A stretch of 41,058 nucleotides of DNA. Origin: Candidatus Eiseniibacteriota bacterium (GTDB taxonomy: Bacteria > Joyebacterota > Joyebacteria > Joyebacterales > Joyebacteraceae). Below the pieces are notes generated by a model that worked only from the letters and a program-made list of their open reading frames with translations, was not told where the DNA came from and searched no databases. The stretch lies in NCBI GenBank assembly GCA_030600655.1, contig JAUVLP010000009.1, positions 1 to 41,058 on the forward strand. Reading direction: 5' to 3'. Position 1 is the stretch's first letter. Each line of letters begins with the position of its first letter. This document shows positions 1 to 8,474 of the stretch, piece by piece. The position numbers and the translations under genes were made by a program.

Positions 1-631
1 CGCCCGGAATACCGATGTACAGATAGATCACGACCATAATGGCGCTGAGAGGCACAAATCCAACAAGATGCGTGACCGTTGTCCAGAGATACGTGCGCTG
101 CCAGATTCTCCACGGGTTCTCTCTTGCGTATAGGGCAATGATGAAACTGATCCCAATGGTGTCCACGGCGAAATAGGTTATGCCACATGCGGCAAGAGGG
201 AGAACCAGCAGTCCCACATTTGCGGTAGACGCTCCGCCGACTGATTCGAACACCGCTCCCGCCGCGAAGATCATCACTACAAAAAGGCTGACATTGAAGA
301 GGAGTTTGTGCAGCGGAAGTCTGGCTCCGGTCGCTGCCACCGTAACGACGGTTGAGATTATGGCTGCAACAGCGGGACCAAAGATGATTATGGCAGCGTA
401 ATCGAGCGCGGATGACACCGTGATGTAGGCGCCGGACCTCGGAACCGAGATTGGACTCAGCTCGGCCACTATGCCAAACGCCACCCACCAGAGCACGGGG
501 ATCCACGATTCAACGCGGACAGAAGGGAATTTCCAGACCGCAAGGAAGAGTCCGAGACCTACTATGAGGAAGTAGTAGAGCTTGAACCAAGGGGTAGTCC
601 CCTCAAATGGACTTGCTGTGGAGTCACTCAA
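1..631 (-). CDS. Polytopic membrane protein, N-terminal part only (runs off left edge)
   Basis: I translated this myself; it is absent from the ORF track because it is cut by the window edge. The frame opens at a TTG (bases 631-629) preceded by GAGG eight bases upstream and stays open to base 1, giving about 210 residues. It is strongly hydrophobic, with about seven or eight membrane segments (for example YYFLIVGLGLFLAVW, IIIFGPAVAAIISTVVTV). A segment like VPRSGAYITVSSALDYAAI resembles, from memory, the N-terminal membrane sensor region of some HD-GYP or GGDEF signalling proteins; the output domain would lie outside the window. The function is therefore a guess. It is the last visible gene of a minus-strand series after the 20-codon ORF. 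Confidence 0.7.
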   Translation of the reverse strand, partial: MSDSTASPFEGTTPWFKLYYFLIVGLGLFLAVWKFPSVRVESWIPVLWWVAFGIVAELSPISVPRSGAYITVSSALDYAAIIIFGPAVAAIISTVVTVAATGARLPLHKLLFNVSLFVVMIFAAGAVFESVGGASTANVGLLVLPLAACGITYFAVDTIGISFIIALYARENPWRIWQRTYLWTTVTHLVGFVPLSAIMVVIYLYIGIPG

Positions 632-674
632 AGGGGGTACCTCGCAATGGGGCGGGCCGACATCCAGCTAGCCA

Positions 675-737
675 CTACTCCCAGCCAGTCTTGGTTCCGA
701 ACAGCAGGATGTCATAGAAAAATCTGAAGAAGAACAA
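675..737 (-). CDS. Candidate small protein of 20 residues
   Basis: This ORF is too short for the supplied track. It starts at TTG (737-735) with an excellent ribosome binding site, AGGAGG, seven bases upstream, and ends at TAG (677-675). The peptide begins with a run of aromatic residues (MFFFRFFYDI) and ends LLFGTKTGWE, so it would be a very hydrophobic, possibly membrane-associated microprotein. It lies between the conserved unknown gene at 852 and the truncated membrane protein, 43 bases from the latter's start. The strong Shine-Dalgarno is the main support; I have no family match. It could instead be a translational-coupling leader for the membrane protein. Confidence 0.45.
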   Translation of the reverse strand: MFFFRFFYDILLFGTKTGWE

Positions 738-851
738 AATTCCACCTCCTCGCGTCTTAGCTACCCCTGGAAGCTACTGCTCATCTCTGACGTGATGTCC
801 ACATCCCAAGGGCAATAGGGGACGCTTCGCTATGAGGTCGAATCCGCTTCG

Positions 852-1655
852 CTAGTTCTCCTGTGCACTAGTCTTCGATGCCGGCCCGATGATTTCGTAT
901 TCCGTCGGCACTCTGCGACTAAGACGCCGCAGGTATCTATTGACTGCATCCAGAGTTGCAAGCGCTGCCGCAAGCACTGGATCCCCGTTCACAGCACACG
1001 CGCCGATCAGCTGCTTCTCCTGCCTGTCGGCGACGTGGATGATGGCCGTGACAACGATTGGATCCCCTCCGACAGTCACCTGCTCAATCGCACTCACCGC
1101 CAGCAGTCCCGCGTCGTCAAGCAGCTGTTGGATGGCCTTGATGACCGCCTCAGACACGGTCCGCAAAATCGATGTCGGCGCGTCCGCCCCGGAGACCGAC
1201 GCTACGGTCTCGGCCTCACCCAACGCAAGCTCCACGCGTGCCTCAGCCATGTTCTGCGACTGAGCTATGCTGACGCCTACGAATTCAACGCGGCTTTCAT
1301 CTGCCTCGAAGCGGCTGACAGATGCTGGAGGCAATGACTCTTCTCTCCCGAGCTCTGGCTCTATTGCCTCATCGCCATCCACGAGCGCAACGCTTATCTT
1401 CCGGTGATCCACTGAGATGCCGAGCTTGGCCACCATGAGCGAACCAACATCACGCGCTATCTGCTTCGCGCTCCGCGCCGCTCCCGCAACAACGTGTATC
1501 TCGAGGATCTCTCCCCTATCGTCCGCCACGACACGTGCCGACCGTACATCGTGCAGACTGACCAGAGCCTGCTCGACATGCTCAATAGGCACAACGCGGT
1601 CTTTCGCCTTGAGAAGTATGGTGCCGCCTCCTGCAAGCTCGTGGTTTCGTGGCAC
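852..1655 (-). CDS. Conserved protein of unknown function (267 aa)
   Basis: A soluble protein with no signal peptide or membrane segment. The first half (about residues 20-90) has an alternating alpha/beta pattern with SARVVADDRGEILEIHVV and a DHRKISVA segment that I associate with an uncharacterised bacterial family. The second half (about 125-245) has another alpha/beta unit with AEARVELALG and a long helix. The stretch between them is acidic and low in pattern. The listed start is GTG at 1655, which has no Shine-Dalgarno. A perfect GGAGG lies seven bases before an in-frame ATA at 1619, right before the conserved part, so the true start may be ATA. The function is unknown. The 106 bases between this gene and the upstream fusion gene hold only a weak promoter-like TTGACT. 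Confidence 0.75.
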   Translation of the reverse strand: MPRNHELAGGGTILLKAKDRVVPIEHVEQALVSLHDVRSARVVADDRGEILEIHVVAGAARSAKQIARDVGSLMVAKLGISVDHRKISVALVDGDEAIEPELGREESLPPASVSRFEADESRVEFVGVSIAQSQNMAEARVELALGEAETVASVSGADAPTSILRTVSEAVIKAIQQLLDDAGLLAVSAIEQVTVGGDPIVVTAIIHVADRQEKQLIGACAVNGDPVLAAALATLDAVNRYLRRLSRRVPTEYEIIGPASKTSAQEN

Positions 1656-1761
1656 TTAAGGTGCCGTTCGCGGCCTCAAACTACAATGAATCTACGTTGT
1701 GACGACGGAAGTCAAGAGAAAACACCCACACCGGCAGCAGACACCACCTAGTAGACCCCCA

Positions 1762-3570
1762 TCACACCCCACCTGACCCCCTCCGCAGGTACCCCACACC
1801 CCACGTCCCCGGCCCCGCATGCGTGCCGACGATCCCGCCGAGTTCGAAGGCTGTCACCTCATCGAACCCGAACCGCTCGCGGAAGAAAGAAGCCAACCGC
1901 TCCACCATCTCCGGTCGCTGCGCGTGCACAATTCCCAGCATTCCGCCTGATGCGCCCTCGAGTTCAGGGGCCGCCAGCTCGCCAAGCTTGTCAATGACGC
2001 CGCGCTCTCCCACCGCCTTGGCTGCCGCAGCTATCTTCCCACCTTCGACTGTCAGAATAGGCTTCAGACGGGCCAGTTTCCCAACGATGGCCCGCGCCCG
2101 GCCGATGCGCCCTCCCTTCACGAGGTAGTCGAGCGTTCCCACCGTGAAGTAGACGCGCGCACGTGCGCAGAGGCCTGAGGCGAGCACCTCGAGCTCCGCG
2201 AGAGACGCCCCACGTCGGGCAGCCCGCGCCGTCTCGATGACAACCAGCCCGAGCGCCACCGAAACGGTCCTCGAATCGATGACCTTCACCTCAAGGCCAC
2301 TGATCTGCTCTGATGCCACCCGGGCCGACTGGACCGTCCCACTCATCTTGGATGATATGTGAATAGAGAGGACGGTCTTCGTCTCCCAACTCAGTTCCTC
2401 GTACCGTTTCAGGAAGTCCTGAAATGTAGGCTGCGAGGTCGTTGGAGGCTTCCCAGCTGTAGCAAGCCTGGAGTAGAACTCTTCATGGGAAAGATCGACG
2501 CCATCCCTGTAGCTCCCATCGTCGAAGTTCACGGTGAGCGGCACAACGACGATGCCCAGGTCCTCCGCAATGTCACCCGGGATGTCAGCCGTCGAATCAG
2601 TGACTATGCGAACCTGTCGCTCGACAGAAACGCTCTTCCGTATGAACTCCCGGTGCTGCTCACGCATGTCGTCTATCTTCTTGTTCCGCACATCTCCAAA
2701 CTTCTCCGCCGTGTCGAAGGCCTTGTTCGGACTGTTGGTGTGAATGTGCACGCGGACGAGTCCCGCGCCCCCGACAACTATGAGTGAGCCGCCCATGCCC
2801 ACGAGCCGGATCCGGAGATCGTCCGGATTGACGTTGGGACTCTCGACCAGAAACTCCGTACAATACCGATACTTGAGATCCTTTTCCCTCATCTTCGGCA
2901 GCACAGCATTATCGACGGTCGGCAGCGCATCAAGCGCATCACCCACGTCCTCTCCCCGGAACAGACGGAGCATGCCCTCGAGAAAATCGACGAAGCCTTC
3001 TCCTCCTGCGTCGACCACACCCGCTTCCTTGAGAACCGGCAGGAGGTCAGGCGTCCGGGCGAGGCTCTCCGCAGCCTTCCGATGCATCACCGAAAGAATG
3101 ACCAGGAAATCTCCTTCGCCCTCCTCGATCACGCTCACGACCTTATCGATCGACTCACGCATCACGGTGAGGATGGTACCCTCGGTCGGTTCGGCCATGG
3201 CCTCGTAGGCTCCGTCCACCGACTTTCTGAGCGCGGCGGCGAAAGCTGGCGGGTAGAGACGATCGATGCCCTCGAGCTCCCCGGCGAAGCCTCTCAGAAA
3301 CTGAGCGAAGATGACGCCGGCATTCCCGCTGGCACCCAGCAATACGGCACGCGACAACACCTCGGCGATCTCGCCAAGAGGGCGATTCTCATGGTGGCGA
3401 ATCGCGTCGGTGGCCGCCTTGAGCGTGAGTGTCAGGTTTGTGCCCGTGTCGCCGTCGGGGACAGGAAAGACGTTTATTTCGTTCAGGTGGACGCGCTTCG
3501 TCGCCACCCACTGGGCTCCGGCGATGAACGCCTTAACAAATCGGGGGCCATCCATGTAGCGGACTGCCAC
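1762..3570 (-). CDS. DAK2-DegV fusion, fatty-acid-kinase-like (FakA-FakB)
   Basis: One 602-residue chain joins two proteins that are usually separate. Residues 8-205 are a DAK2 (DhaL-type) kinase domain with the ATP/Mg loop PDGDTGTN (38-45) and SGNAGVI (81-87). Residues 206-318 match the FakA middle region, including VHIHTNSP. Residues 320-602 are a DegV/FakB fatty-acid-binding domain, starting IVTDSTADIP and carrying SGTVQSA (about 410) and the terminal GTHAGPGTWG. By family knowledge FakA phosphorylates a fatty acid bound by FakB, feeding acyl-phosphate to phospholipid synthesis by PlsX/PlsY. The fusion would fix the ratio at 1:1. The start is GTG, with GGGGAG six bases upstream. It lies 14 bases after the argS stop, so it is probably co-transcribed with argS. 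Confidence 0.88.
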   Translation of the reverse strand: MAVRYMDGPRFVKAFIAGAQWVATKRVHLNEINVFPVPDGDTGTNLTLTLKAATDAIRHHENRPLGEIAEVLSRAVLLGASGNAGVIFAQFLRGFAGELEGIDRLYPPAFAAALRKSVDGAYEAMAEPTEGTILTVMRESIDKVVSVIEEGEGDFLVILSVMHRKAAESLARTPDLLPVLKEAGVVDAGGEGFVDFLEGMLRLFRGEDVGDALDALPTVDNAVLPKMREKDLKYRYCTEFLVESPNVNPDDLRIRLVGMGGSLIVVGGAGLVRVHIHTNSPNKAFDTAEKFGDVRNKKIDDMREQHREFIRKSVSVERQVRIVTDSTADIPGDIAEDLGIVVVPLTVNFDDGSYRDGVDLSHEEFYSRLATAGKPPTTSQPTFQDFLKRYEELSWETKTVLSIHISSKMSGTVQSARVASEQISGLEVKVIDSRTVSVALGLVVIETARAARRGASLAELEVLASGLCARARVYFTVGTLDYLVKGGRIGRARAIVGKLARLKPILTVEGGKIAAAAKAVGERGVIDKLGELAAPELEGASGGMLGIVHAQRPEMVERLASFFRERFGFDEVTAFELGGIVGTHAGPGTWGVGYLRRGSGGV

Positions 3571-3584
3571 AAGTCACTCCCCTG

Positions 3585-5227
3585 CTACATCCTCTCGGGC
3601 GCTGCGATGCCGAGCAACACGAGACCGTTCCTGAGTACGGTCCGCGTCGCTTCAGACAGAAACAGGCGTGCGGACGTCGTTACAGGATCATCCGTGACGA
3701 TGCGGTTGTTGTGGTAGTAAGCGTGGAATCTGGCCGAGACATCTCTCAGGTATGTCGTCAGCCTGTGTGGCTCGCGTGCCTCAGCAGCACTCTCGATGAG
3801 GCGCGGGAAATCGGCGAGCATGAGGACCAGTTGGCAGGCATCCCCCACCCCCATATCGGACAGGTCCGCGTCATCCGGCGCCGGGACCATCTGTCCCCTG
3901 TCCCCGGCGAAGCGTATCAGACTCGAGACCCGGGCGTGCGCGTACTGCACGTAGAAGACCGGGTTTTCATCGGTCTCCTCCCTCGCCAGATCCAGATCGA
4001 AGTCGAGATGCGATGCTTGTTTCCGCATGAGGAAGAAGAACTTCGCCACATCCACTCCGACGTCTCCAACGAGCTCGCTGAGCGTGACCAGCCGGCCGGC
4101 CCGCTTGGACATCTTGACCTGCTTGCCGCCCTCGATGAAGTTCACCTGCTGGATTATCTGGACCTCCAGCCGATCCTTGGGGTACCCGAGGATATCGAGA
4201 GTCGCGTGCATCTCGGCGATGTGCGCGTGGTGGTCCGGACCCCAGAGGTCGATGACGGGGTCGAACCCTCTCTCGAATTTGTTGAGGTGATAGGCGGCGT
4301 CGGGAAGGAGATACGTAGGAAGTCCGTCGCTCTTCACGATAACCTTGTCGTCGTTCGTGCCGTGAGGCGTGGTCTTGAGCCAGACGGCGCCTTCCTTCTC
4401 GTACGTCTCCCCCGATAATTTGAGCTTCTCTAGCGCATCCTCAACCGCACCCGCGTCCCTGAGCTCGCTCTCGTAGAACCAACGGTCGTACTCGACACCG
4501 AAGTTCTCGAGATCATGTTTTTGTTCCGAGACGATCGCATCGATGGCGGCCTTTTTCAAATACTCGAGCCGCTCGGCTTCGGGCATCTCCCTCAGATCCG
4601 GCTTTGAGCAAGGAGCTTCTCGGCGATCTCCTTCAGGTACTCGCCATGGTACCCGCCCTCAGGAATCTCCCACTTCTCACCAAGGATCTCCTTCATGCGG
4701 GCATCGACGGAGAGCGCCAGTTTCTCGACCTGGCGGCCTGCGTCGTTCACGTAGTACTCACGCTGGACCTGGACACCGGTCGCAGTCAGGAGCCGCCCCA
4801 TCGCATCACCGACTGCGGCCGCACGCGCGCTGACGATATTCAGAGGACCTGTGGGATTGGCGCTCACGAACTCAATCTGGATCCTCCGGCCCTTCCCGCC
4901 ATCAGAGGAACCGTAGTTCTCTCCCTGGGACACGACCTGTCTCAGGATCTCCTCGTACCACGGAGCGGCGAATCGGAAGTTGATGAACCCGGGACCCGCG
5001 ATCTCCACGCTCTCGACAAACGATTGCTCAAGCTCAAGCGCGTCGATAAGTTCCTGGGCGATCTCGCGTGGGTTCCTCTTCGCCTTCTTCGCAAGAATCA
5101 GGGCAAGATTGGTCGATGCGTCACCGTGCGACGGATCACGCGGCGGCGACACCTCTATTACATCGCACTCCAGGCCAACGCGATCGACCGCGGCCGTGAG
5201 TATCTTGATCAGGTCCTTCTGGTACAC
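3585..5227 (-). CDS. argS: Arginyl-tRNA synthetase, frameshifted and with a degenerate HIGH motif
   Basis: Two abutting ORFs (5227-4592 and 4586-3585) together make one class I arginyl-tRNA synthetase of about 548 residues, the usual size. The N-terminal part has the ArgRS additional domain and the catalytic start, SANPTGPL; the second part has KQVKMSKR (the KMSKS motif) and a C-terminal DALR anticodon-binding domain. Near 4600 the reading frame is lost: CAA AGC CGG ATC TGA should be read as S-P-D-L-R-E-M-P-E-A, so one base is missing. In addition, the residues at the HIGH position (130-133) read NIVS, so both histidines are absent. The start is GTG, with GGAGG seven bases upstream. The break may be a sequencing indel, since argS is essential; the NIVS motif is not near the break. 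Confidence 0.85.
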
Positions 5228-5277
5228 GCTGGCACCTCCGGGTACGTCATTGCATAGCGGAGTGCATCATGTAGGAG

Positions 5278-5305
5278 AATACACCGTGAGTGTGTGCCAT
5301 TTCAA
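5278..5305 (-). promoter_or_regulatory. Probable sigma-70 type promoter of argS-fakAB
   Basis: Reading the minus strand, TTGAAA and TGTATT are separated by 16 bases. Transcription would start near 5271, about 44 bases before the argS GTG. No other promoter-like pair is evident in the 200-base gap between argS and the next gene. Confidence 0.45.
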
Positions 5306-5372
5306 GGCTGATGGGTAGGCTTGCGGCAGACATGCTCATGCGCCGTCAGCTGCGACTGGCAGAGGAATACCC

Positions 5373-5390
5373 CTCATCTTCGGGGATGAG
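5373..5390 (-). terminator. Short hairpin after the secreted-protein gene
   Basis: CTCATC and GATGAG form a six-base stem around a six-base loop, about 37 bases past the stop of the gene at 5428. There is no T-run, so this is at best a weak terminator. Confidence 0.25.
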
Positions 5391-5427
5391 TTCCAGCAGT
5401 CAAGACGTGGATCGGCTGCAGATCTCA

Positions 5428-6561
5428 TCATCGCCCTCCGCGTCTGGTACCGTGTATCCCCGACGGCACGTGGTCCGGATCGGTTGGCGCCTCCATCTCT
5501 TCCACCGCCCAGCTCGGAAGCCCCTCCGCAGGCGGCTCGCCGGACCTGGTCATGAGCGTCCGTGCAGTGCTGAGCCAGACGGTCGCACCTTTCTCCAGAT
5601 ACCCGGCGACCTTCTGGATTCGCGCGATGGTGCGCTCCCTCGCAGGAGGAAGCAGGGAGGTGTGCTCCCCCGTACCCCGTATCGCGGTGACCCGCTTCGT
5701 GATGCCGTCATCCAACCAGTCGAAGTCGATGCTGTAGTCCGGGATCACGCGGAGGACGTCCACGAGAGGAGACTCCTCGTACACGGCCACCCACTCATCG
5801 AAGCTCTCGCATGCCGAGGCTCGCCAGCACAGGAGCTCGTATGTGTTGAAGGTATCCGGCGTACGAGGCGGCGGTACCTCCCTCTCGGAGACGTACATTC
5901 GCTCACCGTTGATAGTGAGCTTCCCATCATAATACTCGAACACAATCAGGCCGGAGAATGGATGCCCATGCCAGTAGAGCATCCCGTCGGCCTGCACGGT
6001 GAGTTGCCACGGCTCCTCAACGGGAGATGCTGGATCATCCCATACTCGATCCTCTTCCCAGCGAACGATCTGCCATCCGCTCGTATTGCCCGAATCATGC
6101 AGCTGCAGCGTTTGAATGCTGAAGATCGGCACATGCCGATCGCCGATCATCACGTGCATGGACACCTTGTATCGCAGTACGACGAGGTGTCGCCCCTCCT
6201 CGTCCACGAGTTCTTCAGGAGCTCCCATCTGGACATAGTCGATTGACTCGAACACCGGGAGCGGCTCATATCCTCCACCGTCGAACATCCTCTCATGGAA
6301 TCGCAGTTCCATACTCCGGTTCGACCATGGAAACATGTTGCCCCCATCAAGATCGCGCACACCAGGAATGGCAACGAACACGAAATCAGGGGCGAGACAT
6401 GCCGCATACGCAGCGAGATCACTGCCCATATAGGCAGCCACTACTGCCGGCATCACATCCTCGGGCGCAGCAAGTGCCTGAGGATCCTGTCCCCACGCCT
6501 GAGATGACAGGCACACCAAGAGTACGCATGCCATCAGAACAGCAACAGATGCTCGCGGCAT
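5428..6561 (-). CDS. Secreted protein of unknown function with an NTF2/SnoaL-like first half
   Basis: The ORF track starts at 6618, but the best start is the ATG at 6561, with GGAGG seven bases upstream. This gives 377 residues opening with a clean signal peptide (ASVAVLMACVLLVCL, cleavage probably after AWG). Residues about 30-170 look like a SnoaL/NTF2-like fold (VVAAYMGSDLAAYAACLAPDF), by general pattern only. The remainder has no recognised domain and ends in a basic stretch (HGTRRGGR). It is exported, most likely periplasmic. It lies 60 bases after a nitroreductase gene and probably shares its transcript. The function is unknown. Confidence 0.75.
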   Translation of the reverse strand: MPRASVAVLMACVLLVCLSSQAWGQDPQALAAPEDVMPAVVAAYMGSDLAAYAACLAPDFVFVAIPGVRDLDGGNMFPWSNRSMELRFHERMFDGGGYEPLPVFESIDYVQMGAPEELVDEEGRHLVVLRYKVSMHVMIGDRHVPIFSIQTLQLHDSGNTSGWQIVRWEEDRVWDDPASPVEEPWQLTVQADGMLYWHGHPFSGLIVFEYYDGKLTINGERMYVSEREVPPPRTPDTFNTYELLCWRASACESFDEWVAVYEESPLVDVLRVIPDYSIDFDWLDDGITKRVTAIRGTGEHTSLLPPARERTIARIQKVAGYLEKGATVWLSTARTLMTRSGEPPAEGLPSWAVEEMEAPTDPDHVPSGIHGTRRGGR

Positions 6562-6621
6562 TTGACTCCCTCCTCTCAGGGGGTACGGGAGAAGCGTCAC
6601 ACCTCTTCCCACCCTCATCAG

Positions 6622-7422
6622 CTAGCCGGGGCGATCGGAATCCGCATCGGAGTCCCGCACGGGTCCCCGGAGCTCGAATCCGCATTTCTCCAGCTGCTCG
6701 AGCAGAACGTCGGGGGACGGAAACCACTGCCCCCACTTCCTGCCCATGTGCTCTGTCCAGCTGTAGTCATCGTAGTTGAACGTCTCCGCTCTGTCCCCCT
6801 CGAGCTTCACCATGGCCTTCGCCTTGCGGTAGTAATCCTGGGCGAGATAGCCTTCGTCCATGACGCGTGCGGCTTCCTCGATGTCGGCGTCGCTGAAATC
6901 GGGGTATTTGTCCTCGAAGAGGTGGAAGTCCATCGGGAACCGCGGTCGTGGCGGCAGGGTCTCTGCTGGGTATCCAATCGTAAGCTCGACAAGCGGGAAG
7001 ACCCGCCGCGGAAGCTCATAGCGCTCGATCACTTCGTCCGCCCGAAACGGTGTACCGCCCAGAAAACAGCTGCCCATTCCCAGACTCTCGGCGGCCATCA
7101 CCATGTTCTCAGCCATGAGCGCGGCATCCTGGAAGCCGAACAGAAGCAGCGGCAGGTCGCTTGTGACCATCGGCCAGCTGCGCTTGGCCATGATCGCCTC
7201 CAGGCGATGCGCATCGATGCAGATCGTGAACAGAAGAGGTGCGCCGAAGGGAACATTCTTTGGCCCGCGGCTCAGGAGCACGCTCCCCAGTTGCGCGGCG
7301 AACGGCGCCTGCTGGCCGGCACGCACGACCGTCTCGATCACTTCGTCCGAGGGCATGCGGTCCTCGTATCGCCTGAGCGACTTGCGCGCGAGCATGGCAT
7401 CGATGATTTCATTTCTGATCAT
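6622..7422 (-). CDS. Nitroreductase-family flavoprotein (266 aa)
   Basis: The N-terminus IIDAMLARKSLRRYEDRMPS followed by a segment around QAPFAAQ is the FMN-binding start of the nitroreductase fold; AAESLGMGSCFLGG and a family-type ELTIGYPAE support it. Such enzymes use FMN and NAD(P)H to reduce nitro groups, quinones or flavins in the cytoplasm. The substrate cannot be read from the sequence. The C-terminal 70 residues form an extra, charged tail beyond the core fold. The start ATG has GGAGGAG five bases upstream. It lies in tandem with a second, shorter nitroreductase 74 bases upstream; the two are diverged, so this is not a recent duplication. Confidence 0.85.
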   Translation of the reverse strand: MIRNEIIDAMLARKSLRRYEDRMPSDEVIETVVRAGQQAPFAAQLGSVLLSRGPKNVPFGAPLLFTICIDAHRLEAIMAKRSWPMVTSDLPLLLFGFQDAALMAENMVMAAESLGMGSCFLGGTPFRADEVIERYELPRRVFPLVELTIGYPAETLPPRPRFPMDFHLFEDKYPDFSDADIEEAARVMDEGYLAQDYYRKAKAMVKLEGDRAETFNYDDYSWTEHMGRKWGQWFPSPDVLLEQLEKCGFELRGPVRDSDADSDRPG

Positions 7423-7496
7423 GAAGACTCCTCCTCCCGGGGAGTTATGCCTATCAATGAGTCCACAGCAGGCAGTGACCGCGCATGCGCCCGCTG

Positions 7497-7994
7497 CTAC
7501 CAGCGCTCCCTGTGAACACGCTCCTCATCGTACTGGGTGCGTGCTTCCTTGTACTCATTCGCGTGTCCGATCGCCAGTACGGAAACTGGAACGATTTCCT
7601 CGGGGATCGCCGTAAGACTCCTGACGGCATCGAGGCGATCATCGTTCGGATGGCATCCCAGCCAGACGCTGCCGAGCCCCATCATCGCCGCTGCGATCAG
7701 GATGTTCTCGGTCGCAGCGAACGCATCCTGATCCCAGTACTTCCGTGATTCCGCGGGGACACCGCAGACGATGATAGCGAGTGTAGCCTCATGAAGCATC
7801 TTCCAGTACGGCGCGCTATCGGCAAGCGCATTGAGTGTGGCGCGCTCCGTCACAACCACAAAGTGCCAGGGCTTGATGTTCTTTCCTGACGGTGCGGCCA
7901 TCGCGGCATCCAGCAGCATGCGGATCCCGTCTTCACCGACCGGTTCATCCGTGTATTTCCTGATGCTTCTTCTGGCCAGAATCGGCTCGATCAT
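7497..7994 (-). CDS. Nitroreductase-family flavoprotein (165 aa)
   Basis: This is a compact member of the FMN-dependent nitroreductase family. It opens MIEPILARRSIRKYTDEPV, then has APSGKNIKPWHFVVV (the classic FMN-binding APSxxNxQPW region), AATENILIAAAMMGLGSVW and a terminal ISxxxxIG-like VSVLAIGHANE. The length is typical of the short subgroup. The cofactor is inferred to be FMN, with NAD(P)H as donor; the substrate is unknown. AAGGG lies nine bases before the ATG. It sits between rsfS and the second nitroreductase on the same strand, with gaps under 80 bases, so one transcript is likely. Confidence 0.88.
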   Translation of the reverse strand: MIEPILARRSIRKYTDEPVGEDGIRMLLDAAMAAPSGKNIKPWHFVVVTERATLNALADSAPYWKMLHEATLAIIVCGVPAESRKYWDQDAFAATENILIAAAMMGLGSVWLGCHPNDDRLDAVRSLTAIPEEIVPVSVLAIGHANEYKEARTQYDEERVHRERW

Positions 7995-8072
7995 GCTTTC
8001 GATCCCTTTCCATCTGTGGTCGCCCGACGCGGGGCCGGGTCGTGCGCTCCGGACAGCACCAGAGGTCCGCCC

Positions 8073-8471
8073 CTACTCGCCCGCGGGTGGCTCAGCGTCC
8101 TCGTAGGTCTCAACAGGCGCATCTCCCCAGAGACGCTCCAGCTGGTAGTAGTCGCGACGTTCCCTGTCGAACACGTGGATCACAATGTCAACGTAGTCGA
8201 GAAGAATCCATTGCCGTGCTTCCGCCCCCTCGACGTGCCAGACACGATCGCCGTCGTCTCTGAGCCCTCTGGTTATGGCCTCCGCTATGGCGCCCACCTG
8301 AACGTCACTGTTCCCGTGACAGATCATGAAGTAGTCGCAGCTTGTGGTCAGCCCTCGAAGATCGAGGGCGATCACGCCCTCAGCCTTCTTCGAGAGCGCC
8401 AGTTCGGCTGCTCTTCCCAACATGTCTTTCAGTTCCTCGTCCGACATCGTTGTTTTCTTCTTTTTCGGCAA
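8073..8471 (-). CDS. rsfS: Ribosomal silencing factor RsfS
   Basis: Typical RsfS/Iojap protein of 132 residues with the conserved run from ALSKKAEGVIALDLRGLT through CDYFMICHGNSDVQVGAIA to a W-x-V-E-G signature (VWHVEGAE) and LLDYVDIVIHVF. By family knowledge it binds ribosomal protein uL14 and blocks subunit joining when nutrients are scarce. The start is TTG at 8471, with GGGGAG six bases upstream inside the end of the preceding gene, only three bases after its stop, so translational coupling is likely. The N-terminus carries a basic KKKK stretch. The C-terminal tail is acidic. Confidence 0.92.
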   Translation of the reverse strand: MPKKKKTTMSDEELKDMLGRAAELALSKKAEGVIALDLRGLTTSCDYFMICHGNSDVQVGAIAEAITRGLRDDGDRVWHVEGAEARQWILLDYVDIVIHVFDRERRDYYQLERLWGDAPVETYEDAEPPAGE

Positions 8472-8474
8472 AGG

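Noticed and set aside
5290-6246. Plus-strand ORF of 318 residues
   Set aside because: Antisense to the secreted protein, which has a signal peptide and a good ribosome binding site.
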